Positions 22,861 to 40,672 of a DNA stretch of 64,000 bases are shown piece by piece (the first letter of the stretch is position 1; each line of letters opens with the position of its first letter). Where the stretch lies: assembly GCF_000275845.1 (NCBI RefSeq), contig NW_006766885.1, positions 1,127,933 to 1,191,932 on the forward strand. The letters are read 5' to 3'. The position numbers and the translations under genes are program-made. This DNA comes from Dichomitus squalens LYAD-421 SS1 (lineage: Eukaryota; Basidiomycota; Agaricomycetes; Polyporales; Polyporaceae). The notes under the pieces are model-generated. The model did no database searches and was not told the origin of the DNA. It saw only the letters and a program-made list of their open reading frames with translations.

Positions 22861-23979
22861 ATGTCAACGGCACACGATGCCAAACCGTTCCCCCCAGTCG
22901 AACGCCAGCTGATCGTGTTCGATTTCGACTGGTGGGTGCAGCCCAAATTAATTCATCATCACGTCGCCCATCGCTAACAGCTCTTCAGGTCTCTCGCGGA
23001 CCAAGACTCAGACCGCTGGGTCCTCGAGGTCCTCGCGCCCAAGCTGCGCAAGAAGATGAAGGACCTCAAGAAGGACGTCCAGTGGACCGACCTCGTGTGA
23101 GATCGCATCTTTTGCGGACGCTGTCGACGGCCTGACGATCCAAGTGCGATGACCCTCAAAGACCTCCATGAACTCGGGGGCACCAGGGAGCAGATCGAGG
23201 AGGCTCTTCGCATCATGCCTTTCGTCAGTATCGTTTGTGCTTATTATAGAGATCGTTGTTGACGCGCCCGCAGCACCCTGCTATGGTCCGCGGCGTCTCG
23301 GCGCTGAAGTCAAGGGGCAAGACATCGTTCTTTTGCCTCTCGAACGCGAACATCATCTACATCACCACCATCCTGAAGGTTTGGCTTGCTGTTCCTGGTC
23401 CAGAATATTCCGTCGTTCTCATGATCGGTGCAGTCCAAAGGTCTCGACAATCTGTTTGACGAGATCGTGACCAACCCCGCGGAATGGGACGAGTCCGGCC
23501 TGCTCAAGCTGCGCCGCAGGATCGACCCCTCCGGGCCTCAGCACAAGTGCCAAGTCGGGTGCAGCCCCAACATGTGCAAAGGTCAGTCGTCGCATGCACA
23601 CCATGACCAGGGACCTGTGCTCTGACATGGGACGTTGACTCTAACGGAAATGTGTCGTCATCGCCTTGATGCCCATGTAGGTGATGAGCTGGAAGCATTC
23701 CTGGAAAGGCACCGGCCTGATTTCGATCGCGTCATCTATGTCGGCGACGGGTCTAACGACTTCTGCCCCGTCCTGCGCTTGCGCAAGTGAGTGGCTTCTG
23801 AACACGATAGCTTGCGACGTGTTGACGGGTATTGTTCTAGACAAGACGCTGTATTCTGTCGTCGCTACCGCGGGCTGCACGACCTCATCGAGCCCTACGA
23901 GAAAGAGGGCCGCCTTCAACCTAGAGTGGAGTACTGGACGGGGGCTTGGGAGGTTGAGGCGCTACTCGACCAGCTGTGA
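22861..23979 (+). CDS. HAD-superfamily phosphatase of the PHOSPHO1/2 type
   Basis: There are seven exons: 22861-22931, 22989-23096, 23145-23223, 23274-23378, 23434-23581, 23681-23786 and 23841-23979 (251 residues, normal for the family). Motif I is IVFDFDWSLADQDSD, with the nucleophile Asp. Motif II lies in FFCLSNAN, and motif IV is VIYVGDGSNDFCP. IMPFHPAMVRGVSALK and NLFDEIVTNPAEWDE are PHOSPHO-family signatures. Characterised relatives hydrolyse phosphocholine, phosphoethanolamine or pyridoxal phosphate in the cytosol. Trp in place of the usual Lys/Gly after DFD is notable but leaves the two catalytic Asp residues intact. It is divergent from the P450 and convergent with YAK1. Confidence 0.88.
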
Positions 23980-24716
23980 AGCGTATAATGAAAAGGAAAC
24001 GTGTGATGACCACACACAATATAAGCAAATCGAAGTAGATCGATGCATTGTGGCCGAGTTATATTGGTGTTCTTGTGTATTATTCATATCACGGCCAAAG
24101 CCCGGAGTAGGACAAGAAAATCATCGAACTCGGCGTTAGTCAAGCACTCCGTGAAGCGTCCGGAACCCATCAAAACTGATGACGGTCATTGGGAGTTACA
24201 AGGAGAGAAAGAGACAGATGTCATTCGTCGAGTCGAGAGAAAATAGACACAAGCCATGTAGTTATCGATGGATGGATGATGGGGATCTGAGGACGTGCAG
24301 AAACACTGGGCTACACATTGAGGGCATTGAGCGCAGGTGCAAAACGAGGAGGAACGACCTTGCGGGATATTAACACATATACAGACGTGGAAAAGGCGCG
24401 CAGAAGCCTTGCGTCGAAGGAGAGATTTACATTGTGGACAAGGAAGAGGACGTGTGGACCAGCAAGCAAATGTGGTGTTGTTGTACGTGTCAACGCAAAC
24501 CAGAGCGTGAAGCTTGAGAAGCGTAGGGACAAGTCCAAAGTACACGAGGCATAGAAGTGCATGGAATGGAGGCCAGTACCCAGCAATGGACACACCCACC
24601 GTGCCACTCCGCAAAGGGAAGCAAGAGTCCTTGAGCCGTCAAACCCGCCAGCTCGCAGAGCAGTCGTCGTTGTACTGCTGTCGACCAGTCATTCACAACC
24701 CTGGCTCGGCTATCGT
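23980..24716. other. Convergent 3' region, HAD phosphatase and YAK1
   Basis: This 737-base stretch lies between two gene 3' ends facing each other and should hold both 3' UTRs. It is somewhat purine-rich on the plus strand (24100-24450). No coding feature is recognised. Confidence 0.55.
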
Positions 24717-28903
<4,187 letters not shown>

Positions 28904-30992
28904 GTGAAGATGGAGAAGCTGGGCGTAGAAGAGAACGACCCCGAGGTAGAGCGAGGGAGGTGGTCGCGGTGGATGGCCGGTGTGGACGCAGTGGACGAAG
29001 AGGTCGAAGATGGAGGAGGAAGCAAAGGGCAACGAGGACCGATCATGGAGAGCGCCGAGCGCAGTGACCAAGATCCAGTTCAGATGACTTGTCTCTCGAA
29101 AAGCATATCACATCGATTTCTTATCGACTCCAGTTTCTGGACTCTACATAACACCGCCATATCCACGTTACAAGCTTGCATCGTACAACGTTCCAAGGAC
29201 ATCCGACATCGCCCGCCCAACTATCACTTCGACTCGTCCGACTTCAGGATGTCAACTGCCGCCCGTTCGATTGCAAGCAGCAATCTCCCCTCCTGTCCCA
29301 TCGACCCCAGCGACGGCGGGACATCAATTGACAGAAATATCTGCTTCTTGAAACGGCGTGCTGCCAGCCCCGATATTGCCGGCGAGTGCAACGTGTGCCC
29401 ATGGGCGGTAACGTGGTTACAACAGCCGCGGTCAGTGCGTGTTGCGCGTGCAGGACAGGATAGAAGGATTATCACCGAGACGCTGTGCCATCGACAATGC
29501 GGCATCCGACCCCGAAGAACGATATAGTGACGTCGCTGCGCCAGGTGTGCCTGACTGGAATCCGTGAAAGTGCGGGTGTAATTGTGCAAGCGTTCAGCCA
29601 AGTCGATCAGGATGGTTGTAGCACAACGTCCTAGAAGCATTCCCGGAGAAGAGTGTAGCGCAACTCACGGTGTTTTGTGTCGGCATCGCACAAGCCCAGT
29701 CTTTTGAGAGACAGCCCTGCAGAGGTGCTTTCTGAACATCCACTGCCTCGACCTCGGTCGTCCCCACCCAAAGCATGCAAGTATTCACTAGATGCGTGAC
29801 TTGAACCGCAAGAGCTGGAAGAGCGGGTTCCGTGGGCGGGAAGTGTCGAGTTTCAACACGGATCCGAGGTTCCATCGTGATCGTCGAAGGCGAAAACGAT
29901 GAATGCAGTCGGTGGTCCAGTAGCGCCCTGTTTAGTCGAGGGTCTGAACGCGGGGAAACCCCTATCTACCTCGTCCTCCACTACCCTTAGTGCATGTCGC
30001 CGGAATCGCCCATATCTGCCCATACTTTCAGTAGGGATATTGCACCTGTCGATTCGAAGGGCCAAGTTGTCTGTTACAGGCATTGGGAAAGGGCCCAGCA
30101 ATTCACCTCTCACACCGTAGCCAACCCAGGTCGGTAAGTAGCTATCGGGTTCTGGAACGCGCCATGGCCATACTGAGGAAGTCAAGTTCAGCGAATTCTA
30201 CGTCTGCGGAAAGCCTCGGGACGACCTGGAGAGGTGCAGTTTCTTTGGTCAGTAGCCTTGTCCACTTTGGATGTTCCGTTCCTGCTTCCGTCGAACTCTA
30301 GTATGCTAGAATTGGCTGCTTCCCCTCTTGCTTTGCTTCGCGATTGCAATCGTGAACTTCCATTCAGGTGACGTCGCAGTCTACCTGTTGAGGGTAGAGC
30401 TCCCTCGGAAAGCTACACTTCGGCGACTGGCGGGTCGACCTCTCCGAACCTTATATAATCTCGCTTCCCCTTCCAGCCGCTCTTAACCACCACATGGCTT
30501 CAGAATATAGATGCCACTTGAATAAATGAGGCTGAATGTGATGACGCCCATCATGTCGCGCTCCTTGATAGCTCTAGCGGGTGGCTAGGAGAACATGGTG
30601 GTGGTGCAGTACATGCTCACAGGAGGGCGGCATATCTCCTGCGTGCCCCGAAATCTCGCGTCCCTCACCGTGAGTGATCGAATTGGATGGCAAGCATAAA
30701 TACCTGGGGGTTGGGGATATGCTGTCTTCCAGAGAACACTGTTCACCGCCCAAGTCGTCTTGAACCACGCAGCAGTGAATAGTATAGCCTTACCAGTTCC
30801 TGTCGATGCTCATGCTCAATGTCTGGTAGTGAGGCCGGGCTTATGCCCTACAACGATTACAGCAGTTTACGGGCGTAACTTGAGCTGTGTAGCGTCCGCC
30901 AAGATACTCACCAATACTCATCCACAGTTTGGGCGGACGATACATCCATACGTATAGCTAGGGAGGCGAGAAAGCAGGATAACGTGACCGGT
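28904..30992. other. Divergent intergenic region, 2.1 kb
   Basis: This lies between the YAK1 start (-) and the coiled-coil gene start (+). The first ~250 bases upstream of YAK1 are purine-rich on the plus strand, that is CT-rich in the YAK1 direction, as in many fungal leaders. No additional gene is recognised. Confidence 0.55.
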
Positions 30993-32858
30993 ATGGAGGC
31001 AGCTACTTCTCACAGGCCTTCACAAGCAGGACGAGCACAGATGGCGCGGTCCCCTGCCACGCCTGGCTCCACCCACAAGCGACCAAGAACACCTAGCCCT
31101 TCAGCCCGTTCCGCCTCCTTGGTCGACATCTCAGGAACACCAAAACATAGACGGACAGATGGCGCAATACCGAGTACCGGGACTCGGACACGGTCCAACT
31201 CTCCTATCAGCACTCCCGCCAGCCGTGCGGCTCGAAATGCCGCCATTGAGAAGGCACTTCGGGAGGTGCAGCGCACGGCTTCGCAGCAGCCTTTGAAGAG
31301 CATAGATCAAGCACTTGCCGCTGCCGCTTCCCAGGAAAAACAGAAGACTCCTTCTGGAAACTCGCCTCTTCCTCCTCGGACCAATGCTTCCTCCAGCAGA
31401 TCCTCCCGCAAGGAGCTTATCGAAGCCGCGCTTCAGCAGGCCCAAAGTTCACGCCTTTCTGATGTCGGTATTGGTTCTATGGCCACTCCACCCTCGCCCT
31501 CGCCCTCGTCGGTGTCACAGAACCCCACCCTCGTGCCCAAGATTGCGCAACCGCATTCATCCGGATTGGGTCTGTCTCTGTCTCAAGCTACACAGTCCGA
31601 TGCGGGATACTCCATCACAGACGAGATTCAGCAAGTCGACATGGAAGACGAGTCCGAGGACGACATCGAAGACGCAGACATGGCCGAACTAGAGCTAGAG
31701 GTGGAAGACAAAGCTATTCAGACGGACCCCGTCGAGGACGACGAGGAGGGATCTGACGAATACTCCGTCATTGACGACTTTTGGAGCTCGCCGCCCCCGC
31801 ACAGCGTGATAGGTTCTCCAGTATCCTCCATTCCCTTCACACTCCCCGCAACGGGCATGGAGGTCGATAATGATGCCGACCTCGGCTCCGCCGTGCCAGA
31901 CTCCGCCCACCTGCAAGGCTCGGAGCGAGCTCCTGAGCGTGTGTCTTGGGCCTCACCGGCTCCTTTCCCACCTCAGACCCCGAGCTCCGGGCGGGCGGGT
32001 TCCTTGCGTCCACATGCGTTTGGTGGGAACGTGAGCGAGGCCGACAGTGGGGGACACGGCACCAGTATGCTTCTTACGCCCCCTGGAAGTTCCCATTTCG
32101 ACCGCCACAGCACACAGGGTAATGTCTCTCCCTCTACGAGTCGACGTGGTCCAGGCAGCGTCGACAGTCCCCTTCTTCACGAGCGTCAATACAGAGGGCT
32201 GGACTCATCACGGTCTCCCTCGCCTTCGCCGACGAAGGGCGAGGGAAAGAGTCGAGATCTACCACGCTCGCAATGGCAAATGATACAGGATGATCCGGTG
32301 CGCGTGCAGTGCTGTGTTTGTTGCATGCATGTGGAAGTTCTGATGCCGTGTCTCTTTTCTTCTTCGCTTGTTTTGCACTATGCGCTCTTACTATCTGCCT
32401 TGGGGCGTCTGCATCCGCCATCAGCGGCGGGATGTGCAGGGGAATCCTTTCCACGAACGTGCGGCTGCGCTACGTACGGCTGCGGTGCATGCTGGTTCTC
32501 CGAACTCGTCGTTCATCCAAGCGGCAGTGGAGGCAGAGAGGCAGTCTGGAAGCTCAGATGTTCTCCCAGGCTCACTCACCGCCGACATCGTTGAACAGCA
32601 GGTCGCTTCTTTCGCGGCATTGCCGGAATACATACGAAGGCTCGAGAGGAAAGAGCGGGCAGCGCAGAGGAGTGCGGAGATCAAAGCGAAGAAGATAGCT
32701 CATTTGGAGGCAGAGATACAGCGGTACGTGCTGGTTAACGTATCGGGGAGGAATTACCTGTCTGCTGACGAAGACTTATGGATATCGTGTGTGTTAGACT
32801 GAGGAATACCAACCGCGCCCTAGAGGAGACGGTCGCTGCGTTGCAGGTACGACGGTAG
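30993..32858 (+). CDS. Fungal coiled-coil protein, function unknown
   Basis: I do not recognise a named family. The model is 30993-32297, 32440-32723 and 32798-32858 (549 residues). The first ~435 residues are Ser/Pro/Arg-rich with many SP, TP and SPSPT sites and one strongly acidic block (EDESEDDIEDADMAELELEV). The second exon encodes a charged helical stretch (YIRRLERKERAAQRSAEIKA) that continues into LRNTNRALEETVAALQ, likely a coiled coil. The sites suggest CDK/MAPK control and a scaffold or spindle/chromatin role, but that is only inference. The 3' end is uncertain. The frame stops at 32856-32858 if the GT at 32847 is not used; splicing to 33062 would add about 19 residues instead. The start is the first in-frame ATG. 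Confidence 0.7.
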
Positions 32859-35800
32859 TCGGGCTTGCATCATCAACTCTCTACATCCACCGATTGGCCC
32901 TTCGATTGATCGACCGCCCTTCACACCTTACAACGCTCTTTCTTGTCCGCCTCTCTGCTATGTCCGAATTGCCTCGTAATGTCCCTCTGCTGTCCTAGTG
33001 CTTTCCCATTCTTCCACGGTTTCTTGGCCGCTTTCCACGATCTATACTAATGAAGGAACAGATAGTCGCTGTCTTTGCTTATTCGCTGCTTCCTCTCTGC
33101 CGGGTTCACAATGCGGGGTAGTCGTCTTCCCCGTTCGACACCGTGCCGATCATTTCCCTTGGTGGCTCCAGCAATATCTTCCGCTTCCCTGGCCATGGGA
33201 AACAGGCTTTGGGGACCAAGGAGGCGGGGCTGCGGGCGCCGTATGTCGGTATTCGGATACGGGATCATTTAGTTATTCTTGATGTGCACTCCGCTCGTGC
33301 TCACTCTGCTCATTCGGGTTGTAGACCCCTAGATTGATGTCCATCTGACCATGTGTGTATTTGCAGGTCTGTTGTTGTCCGGTCCGAATCAAGTTTGATA
33401 TGTCGTGAACTGAACAGCACCTACAACAGAAGCCGCAGGGAACGACAATGACAGAACATGACCTTGCGATTGCGCCCGTGACGCATTCAATAGCCATGTT
33501 CAATATCTCGTGGAAGAGCATAGCGCGACCTATTCAGATAGAACTCAACGATGCTATGTCTCGTGCGTATGACCACCGCAGAATGCTCCGAGCCACTCAG
33601 GGATCAACATCTGAATTGTGAGCATGAAGACGTGCACAGATCTGTATTCTGCACTTCTCGGTGGCTACGTGCTCGTCTAGCCGAGGTCTCCGAACAAGCT
33701 CAGACTCTATGACTAAGGAATTGATATACCAAGTACTGCCACAGGTTGATAGTAGCCTATTGTACATATTGTTGTCGACTTCACCCATTATTCATCACGA
33801 TATGTCAGCTCTCGATGTCGAGGACGCACAGGTAGTGCTCCGTGCGGCGTTCCGCGGTCGACTTGTAGGAAAGGCACCGAGCGGCAGTAATCCAATATAG
33901 AGTGGTCAGGGACAAACGTGAGGGACGCCATGTCAGTGGTTGATGGGTAATTGAACCAGGAGTCCACTGCGGAGTTTCTGTGTCAACCTAACATTACAAA
34001 CAGTCAAAGCCTCATGCCTCGAGGTGGATCAGACGATTAGGACTTGACACGACGTTACCAACTCTCAGAACAATTGTCCAATAAGGATAAGGTTCGAGTG
34101 CCTGTATACGGCTAGTACTTGCCGTAACCTACAAGATGCATTGAAGGCGAAGCACGCCTCGCGTACGTTACTCGCGCCGTCCTGCCATTTGATGCTTCAT
34201 GTAAAGCAATGGTAGAGCTAGATGGACACTGACCACTTGTGATTCCTCGAGCCCTTTCGCTAGGCTATATACTTTGAGTTCTACAATGCCCCAATCGCAG
34301 CCGAGGCGTCGGGACGAGCCTGAGAGAATCTGTATCCTTCGTCGCCCTCATGCTACGTCATCGACAATAGAATGGCTGTCATAAAAGGGTGGCAAATTAC
34401 CCTCAATGACAGCTGGAGGGAGTGTTACATGTGAGCGAGGGAGTCGAGGCATCGAGGAATCGATTGATGGGTGACAAAGCTTGGTCTCTTGGTCTTCTGG
34501 ATCATCACGTAGACAGTACCCGGCAAGCGGAGTCTCGAGGTTCCCTCCTTCCGTAGACAGATTGACAGGGGACTTAAGCCTAGTGAGGGCGTTCAGCGCA
34601 GCTACCAGGCTGACTTGCGACAAACGTGTGTACCAGGCTTGACAGCTCGACGGCGAAGCACCCCAGATTGCACCTGTTCTCCAGGAGACAAAGGCGGCAA
34701 GGCTCAAGCCTCTTTTGGATCGACGTTCCCCTCGAGAGCCCACAATGTCACTCGGGATGATGTCTCCCTCCTCCGCGAAGGCGTTAGGTGGGCTTGGCAG
34801 AGCGGCAGTGCCTGTTAGGGCTCGTACGTCAGTGTCAAGCTGACAAAAGTCTTCCAGCTGTGTACCCACCTTGGAAGAAACAGACCTCACCGCAGTCGTT
34901 CAGGCATGAGACCTTGTCCGGGCATGCGTGTGTTGCTCCTCCGAGGACAATGTGTTCGATCACCCAGATCGAGCTGGTATCCGCAGCAGCGCCAAAGTGC
35001 TCGTACGACCACCTCGTGTTAGTCTTGCCTGTCGGAGGAGGCGACCTCTTCAGATCAAGAGCAGAAGCCGATCTCAAGACCTCGCTCGCATGGCTGCCAT
35101 ACATCTTCGGGTTTCTAGTCGAATACCGGCTGGAGGGCTCCCCACAACGAAGTACGAACGGGCTCCGGGACCGGCTCATAGCCTATCGAGAAGATAGGAC
35201 TTGCATGCAGAGGGCGACGACGAACGGCGACGCCGATGATGGTCCCAAGCTGCGAGCACATGGATGATAGAGAGGCAGGGAGGTGCGATAGACACTTAGC
35301 ATGTCCATCTTCCCGGACTGCGCACGCCTTCGCCAGGCACGCACGTACGCAACCGCCACCCATAGCACGCGTTCCCACCCCGGATGGGCTTTGTCAGTGT
35401 CCCAGCTGTGCCGGTATATCGGGGAGAAGAGTCGTGGAAAAGCGGACTGGCAGGCGGGAGGAAGGCAAGCCGGGAGTCCTCCCAGCTGCGAGGAAAAGAG
35501 GCGGCAGCGTTCGGTCTCCGGGGACGGACCTGCTCGAATCGGGAACGTCTGCTCGAACCGGCAATTCTACACCGTTCCTGTGTCGAGTCTAACGGTCAAA
35601 GCCGAACTCAGAGTATTACAGTGAATACCCACACACCTTCGATGGCGTCGCCTCTGCCTGGGAGCAAGGGATCGGTGGGAAAGGAAAGCGATCCGTGGGA
35701 TGCGGCCCAGAAGCTGCATATGCATCAGGGCCGCACGACCATATCGCGGCATTGCATATGCTCGGAAACTGTACGGTAACGCGCGCACCAATTCTTTCCC

Positions 35801-36471
35801 CTGCACCTTTGGTCTTCTGGAGATGGTCAGTCCGAAGAACGCCCTTCCACGTTCTCATGGCGTGCTGAGCGAAGTCTAACAGAGTGATGGGATTGGATGA
35901 TAGACCTGCGGCAGCCGAGAGTGTGAGCAGAGCGGTAGGGTATGCAAAACGAACACTACGGCTGCCCCTTGCGTCTTCTAGGCCGCTGATGCGGCAACCC
36001 TATTTCGTTGGCTGGACGTATTAGCGAATGCGGTAAGGCCGCACTACCGCACTAGCTGCGATTGGACCCTGGCAAATCTCGTGATATGAGCCTTGCTACC
36101 GAGCGAAGTCGGGACACGAGAGACTAAGAAGACACCGAACGACACGTTGAGCACATAACCATAACAGATAAAGTCATCCCAGTAGTAGTACAGGATATGT
36201 ACCCAAAGTTGTTGCGTGGTCAACCCCTCCCTGAAGCGTCCTATGTACAACTATATGGGGGGGGGCGCGAAAGTTCGACAGCATAGCATGATCCAGGATG
36301 TACTGGTGCTCTAACCATCTTACTGCGAGATGCGGAACGGGGAAGTTACGTGGACGCGTTCGATCCCATCGTCCCAACGCCCTACAAGCGCAATCGAGGA
36401 AGGGTCTGCGCGATCCACGGGCCACGAGAGGCGAGAGAAGCGCGGCGATGTGATGTTGCACCAAGCGATGG
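32859..36471. other. Gene-poor convergent region, 3.6 kb
   Basis: This lies between two facing 3' ends. Open frames up to 180 codons (for example 34348-34890 on the minus strand) show no known motif or splice continuation. A run of nine G occurs at 36257-36265. Nothing else supported. Confidence 0.5.
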
Positions 36472-38110
36472 CTAACAGAACAGCCTGGCCAGCCAGAGTC
36501 TGAACCTTGTCCACCAGCCACCCTGGTAGCCGTCGGCGCGACGCTTCGGCCCAAGCCACATGGTCCCGGTGCCGACTCTGATCTCCTTCCGCCCTTCCTG
36601 GCCTTCCTCGATGTCCGCTAGTCGGCGGGACGCCGCGGTCACGGGGAAGCGTGGTGCCGCTGTCTGCACGATGAATGGAGGAAAGAGGGTTAGTAGATTC
36701 AAGAACTCGGGATTGGAGAGGTCTGGCGCGGTCCACGTTCGTAGATAGCATCCGTCAGATTCAGCGAAGTCGCGATTTGTAGGCGCCGGCGCGAACAGAT
36801 CGTCGATTTCCGCTGCGGGGGTGGTAGGTGTAATTGGCTCGTCTGCTGCTGACGAACCGGAGGTGGAGAGGGCTGTGTTCGCAGACGAGTACGAGGTCGA
36901 CAGGGTAGGTGTGTCCAAAAATGGGTCGCTGGGCGCCCGGGGGCGCTTGGTCTGGGTCGTGGAGGCAATTGGCGGGTGCTTCTGCGTTCGCGCGGTAGGT
37001 GTGCGTTCCCCAGTCGGGGATGGTTGCGATTGTGACCGAGAATGTATAGGTGACAAGGGAGCGAATGCGGGGTACTGGGCGGGGCTATTTGTCGAGGGAG
37101 TGCGGCTGAGCGACGCCGTGTCTTCGAAGGCGAGAACCTAGAACATTGTCAACGTCAACAGAACGTCAGGCGATCGAAGACATAGCCAAAAGCGCCGGAT
37201 ACTCACTCCTTTCAGCACATCTATTGCTTCAAGCATGAAATCTTTCCCGCTACCCAACGGATTTGGCCGAGAAAACACTAAATGAAGTTTAAATCGCGAG
37301 GATAATGGGAGCACTTACCCAGACTCTTTGAACACGGCGTCGTCGATTTCCCATTCGATCCTGTATGGTCCCGCTCCGCCGAGTTCTTGCGGTACTACTT
37401 GGAGTCTCATGACCGCCCACAGGCTCTGAAAGAACGGTTTTGTCCCAGGCATACCCATCGTACACCAAGTACGTATGAACCGGTCTAGGCGTTCGTAGCG
37501 CTCTTTCCTTGCGAGTGGGCCTTTAGGGTCCGCGCGCGAATGCGGCATGAGCGACCCGCCTGGCTTCGTCGCGTTAAGATGCGCCTTGAACTCTGCATCC
37601 CTGCGCGCGCTCACGCTAGCGTGATAGGCGGAACGAATGGAAGCCTGCAAACGGGCAAAGGGTGCTCGTTGCGCCGGGGGAAGAGTAGCAAGAGTTTGTG
37701 TCATGCGCCTGCCGGCATCGTCATCTTGTTGGTAATACCTACGACAACTAAGCTTACGGATGCGCTCCGAGGAGGCGGGAGGGAACGCACCACGCTCGGC
37801 AGAGCTCTGCGAACTCTTCTAGCTCGCTTTGCATCGGACGGGAAGGGGTGTTCGAACGACTGTTCTTGGGTGAGGTCATCTTGCTCACTCGACGACCGCT
37901 GCGCGGACTGTAGGGGGTGGTTGGGGAGGTGGGCGAAGTGAGGCGGGTGGGAGATGTCGGGTTTGACGAGGGCAGGTCATAAAGGAGTGTTTCTGTAGCG
38001 TCTTTATGGCCTAGGATCTGAGAATTCCTGGCTGGCAAATTGCCGGTCCTGAGAGGCAACGGGGGTGGTCGCGGGCGAGGCGACTCCAGCCGATAGGACG
38101 CAATAGACAT
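36472..38110 (-). CDS. Uncharacterised basidiomycete protein
   Basis: Exons are 38110-37791, 37738-37319, 37249-37207 and 37137-36472 (482 residues), all with frame-preserving junctions. The N-terminal third is Pro/Ser/Thr-rich (SPTSPTTPYSPRSGRRVSKM). A folded-looking centre runs through SELEEFAELCRAWYYQQDD, RAPFARLQASIRSAYHASV and YERLDRFIRTWCTMGMPG. A second disordered Ser/Pro/Thr region follows, and the C-terminus is WWTRFRLWLARLFC, a short hydrophobic-basic segment that could touch membranes. I know no function for it. The same frame continues open upstream to 38293, so translation could begin there with 61 more residues. It is divergent from, but very far from, the CSL gene. Confidence 0.7.
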
Positions 38111-40657
38111 GGCAGACAAAGGACCAGCCCGCCGACAGCCGCAGGCGTCGGCGATTTCGACGACAAAGGATTCTTTGCGGAGGGCGGGTAGCCCGGAGAT
38201 AGCCTGGAGGTTGTCAGGTAGGAGAGATAAGGCAAGATGGTCGGCTAGATGTGCACTGAGTCCGAAGATGGCGAATGCGAGTGGTCCATGCAAGGTCGAA
38301 CGCTGCCTGTGCGTGCGCCGTCGATGCTGGGTGTGGTGGGCAGAGCAAGAGGACAGAGACGGTCAGCGTCGGCCTCGTTGCGCTGCAGCCCTCAACGCGG
38401 CCGTCGCGCCGAGCTGCGCCTGCCGAGGTCGGTGGCCACGTGGCGCGCAATGGGCGTTTGTGGGCCTACATCTGTTGCCTGTGATCGCCTCCATGTCATC
38501 CATGTTTCACGGGCCTGCCATTTCCTGTATCATCCTCCGAGAAATCCAGAGTCAGTCACACGACTGCTCACTCCGAACACTGCGAGACGACAAGGTGCCA
38601 CGGCGTTGTTAGACCCGAGTCGTTCCGAGGACATCTGTCTGCTCACTGTTCGCGAACTCGCACTACCACATGTCAGAAACCAAAAACCCACAGTTGCCGT
38701 ACGTACCGTGCGGGCGGAGTAGGCCACAATGCGTAGATACTGATCGGGCCTTGATCTAGGGTATCTGTCCTTTGTGAGACTACACGAGCAGTTGGTGAGG
38801 ACACAACGGTATCTCGCGCCACATATTAAGTCTTGAAGACCTTGATTGGTCGGTTGCGTTACTCACAGCATCATATTCGTGTCACAAGGACCAACTGACA
38901 CATTGTTGCCTGCCCTCCTGCCGCGAAGGCTCTGTCTGTGGCCCCGCGGCTTTCTTGAACGTCAACGCGTTTCGGTCTTCCGGACATTCGCATGCGGCGG
39001 TCCTCCGCGGCGGCGCTGCCCTTCAATTTCTCTGTCCTTAGATCTCAGCCGGCCCGAGTAGTGACGGTCGCTCTGTTGCTCTGTTGCTAGGTACGTTCAT
39101 CTACCTTTGCCGCAGCGTATACACAGCAAGGGAAGCAGCTTCTCTCTCGGATTCTCCTGCGCGCTGTCAAGACCATACACCCAAAATAGTCATAGGACCG
39201 GGTATCGTTCACTCACATCCAGGATGTGGGCTGTGTCAGCTTCCAGCGCAATGATGCGCCGTATGGAACCCACCACTCCCAACTGATTTCTTCCGCTGGG
39301 CGGTGACGAGATCCCGCTCTATCATATCCGAGGACAACATCTCCGCTTACGACCTCGAATCTGGACCCAGCATGTCTTAACGATGAGGCTGTCGTCTAAG
39401 CTCTTCTTGCTGTGGTCGACCGCAAATCGATTCGCATTTGCAAGCCTCCGATGATCGGATGGTACTGTCATGTTTCCTGCCTGGGCAAGGTCTCGCGCCA
39501 TTGACAAACTGGCCGTCATCGCCGCGCCGTTCTCTCGATATGAGCGGCGAGGTATGTTGCGCAACCACCGCGGCGATATGCCTCGAGCCTCGCTTGTCAG
39601 ACCGCAGGTCGGGCCCGTCCATGTCTGAATTCGCCTCTAGACCGCTTCCGCGCGTCCCGTGCGTCATCCGCGCGCACAAAGTCCACCGCACAGAACGTCG
39701 AACGGTCGAACTCAAAGTCCCATCACATCCCTCGCCTCGCGACGGGCCTTCCGCGAGCTTCCTGCCTTCTCGTGCGGAGAGCTGCTGCTGGATTAGCTAT
39801 CCACGAGGCCGCGCGCATCCCGTAACTCGGCGTTTCCCTGGGATCCGCCCTGCTTCTCTGACGTACGTCCGCGCGGCTCCAGGAGGTGTGCAATCCTCTC
39901 CCCGCCCCCATTAATCCTCGCCACGACCCTCTGACATATCCCACATCTTCGCAACACTCGACCGAGCCTTTTCGGGCCAGCACAACGTCCCGAGTCGCGT
40001 CCGGCGTCCATCCACCCCAGCTTCGACGCGCATCTCGTGACCCCCCGTCCGCGAATTAGGCTCCAGTCGAGCGCCCGCGCGAAGCCCCTGCGGCCTCCGT
40101 CGTCGTCTAGGTGCTACCCAGGCCGCCGCCTGGACAAGGTTCTGCTGCTCCAAGCAATCAATGTGGCGTCCGGCACGTCTACGGCGTTCATACGGCCCAG
40201 CGGCAACTTCTGCCCAATGCCCTCTATGCGGCAACTCAACTGCTCTATGTCTTTTCTGACATGACGCATGACGCATACAAGGTTACGCCACGGCCCGCAG
40301 GGTTGGGGGGCGGTTGGGCTGCCAGGCCCCACGCTGAGAACACCTGCTGCGAACTGACGAACAAGCACGACAGGCGCGCCGCTCTCCCTCCCAGTACGGA
40401 CGATCAGCGGGCTTGCCGAACCCGAATGACGGCCCCCGCCCCAGGAGCCAAAGGGAGGGGGGATTGAAAACGGTGCGTTCCTGTCAGCCCGTCCTGATGG
40501 CTTGCGTGCGCTAGCAGCCGCCGGCAACACCCTCCACCCCCATTGTGCCCGACGCCGGAGATGCGGTATGTCCTCCGCGACCTCGGGGCCTTAATGAATG
40601 AACGAAAGGTATTGATGCGCTAACGTGTATCTCCACCTTGATCTGGGCGCGCATACG

Positions 40658-40672
40658 CCCCCCCCCCCCCCC
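40658..40672. repeat. Homopolymer tract of 15 C
   Basis: An uninterrupted run of C in noncoding DNA. Runs like this slip during replication and are also common sequencing or assembly error sites. Confidence 0.8.

Noticed and set aside
34020..34145. tRNA-like B-box (GGTTCGAGT) at about 34091
   Set aside because: No matching A-box or cloverleaf-compatible arms could be drawn around it.
34348..34890. 180-codon open frame on the minus strand between the coiled-coil gene and the unknown gene
   Set aside because: More balanced composition than most chance frames, but there is no recognisable domain and no splice partner, so it was left as intergenic.
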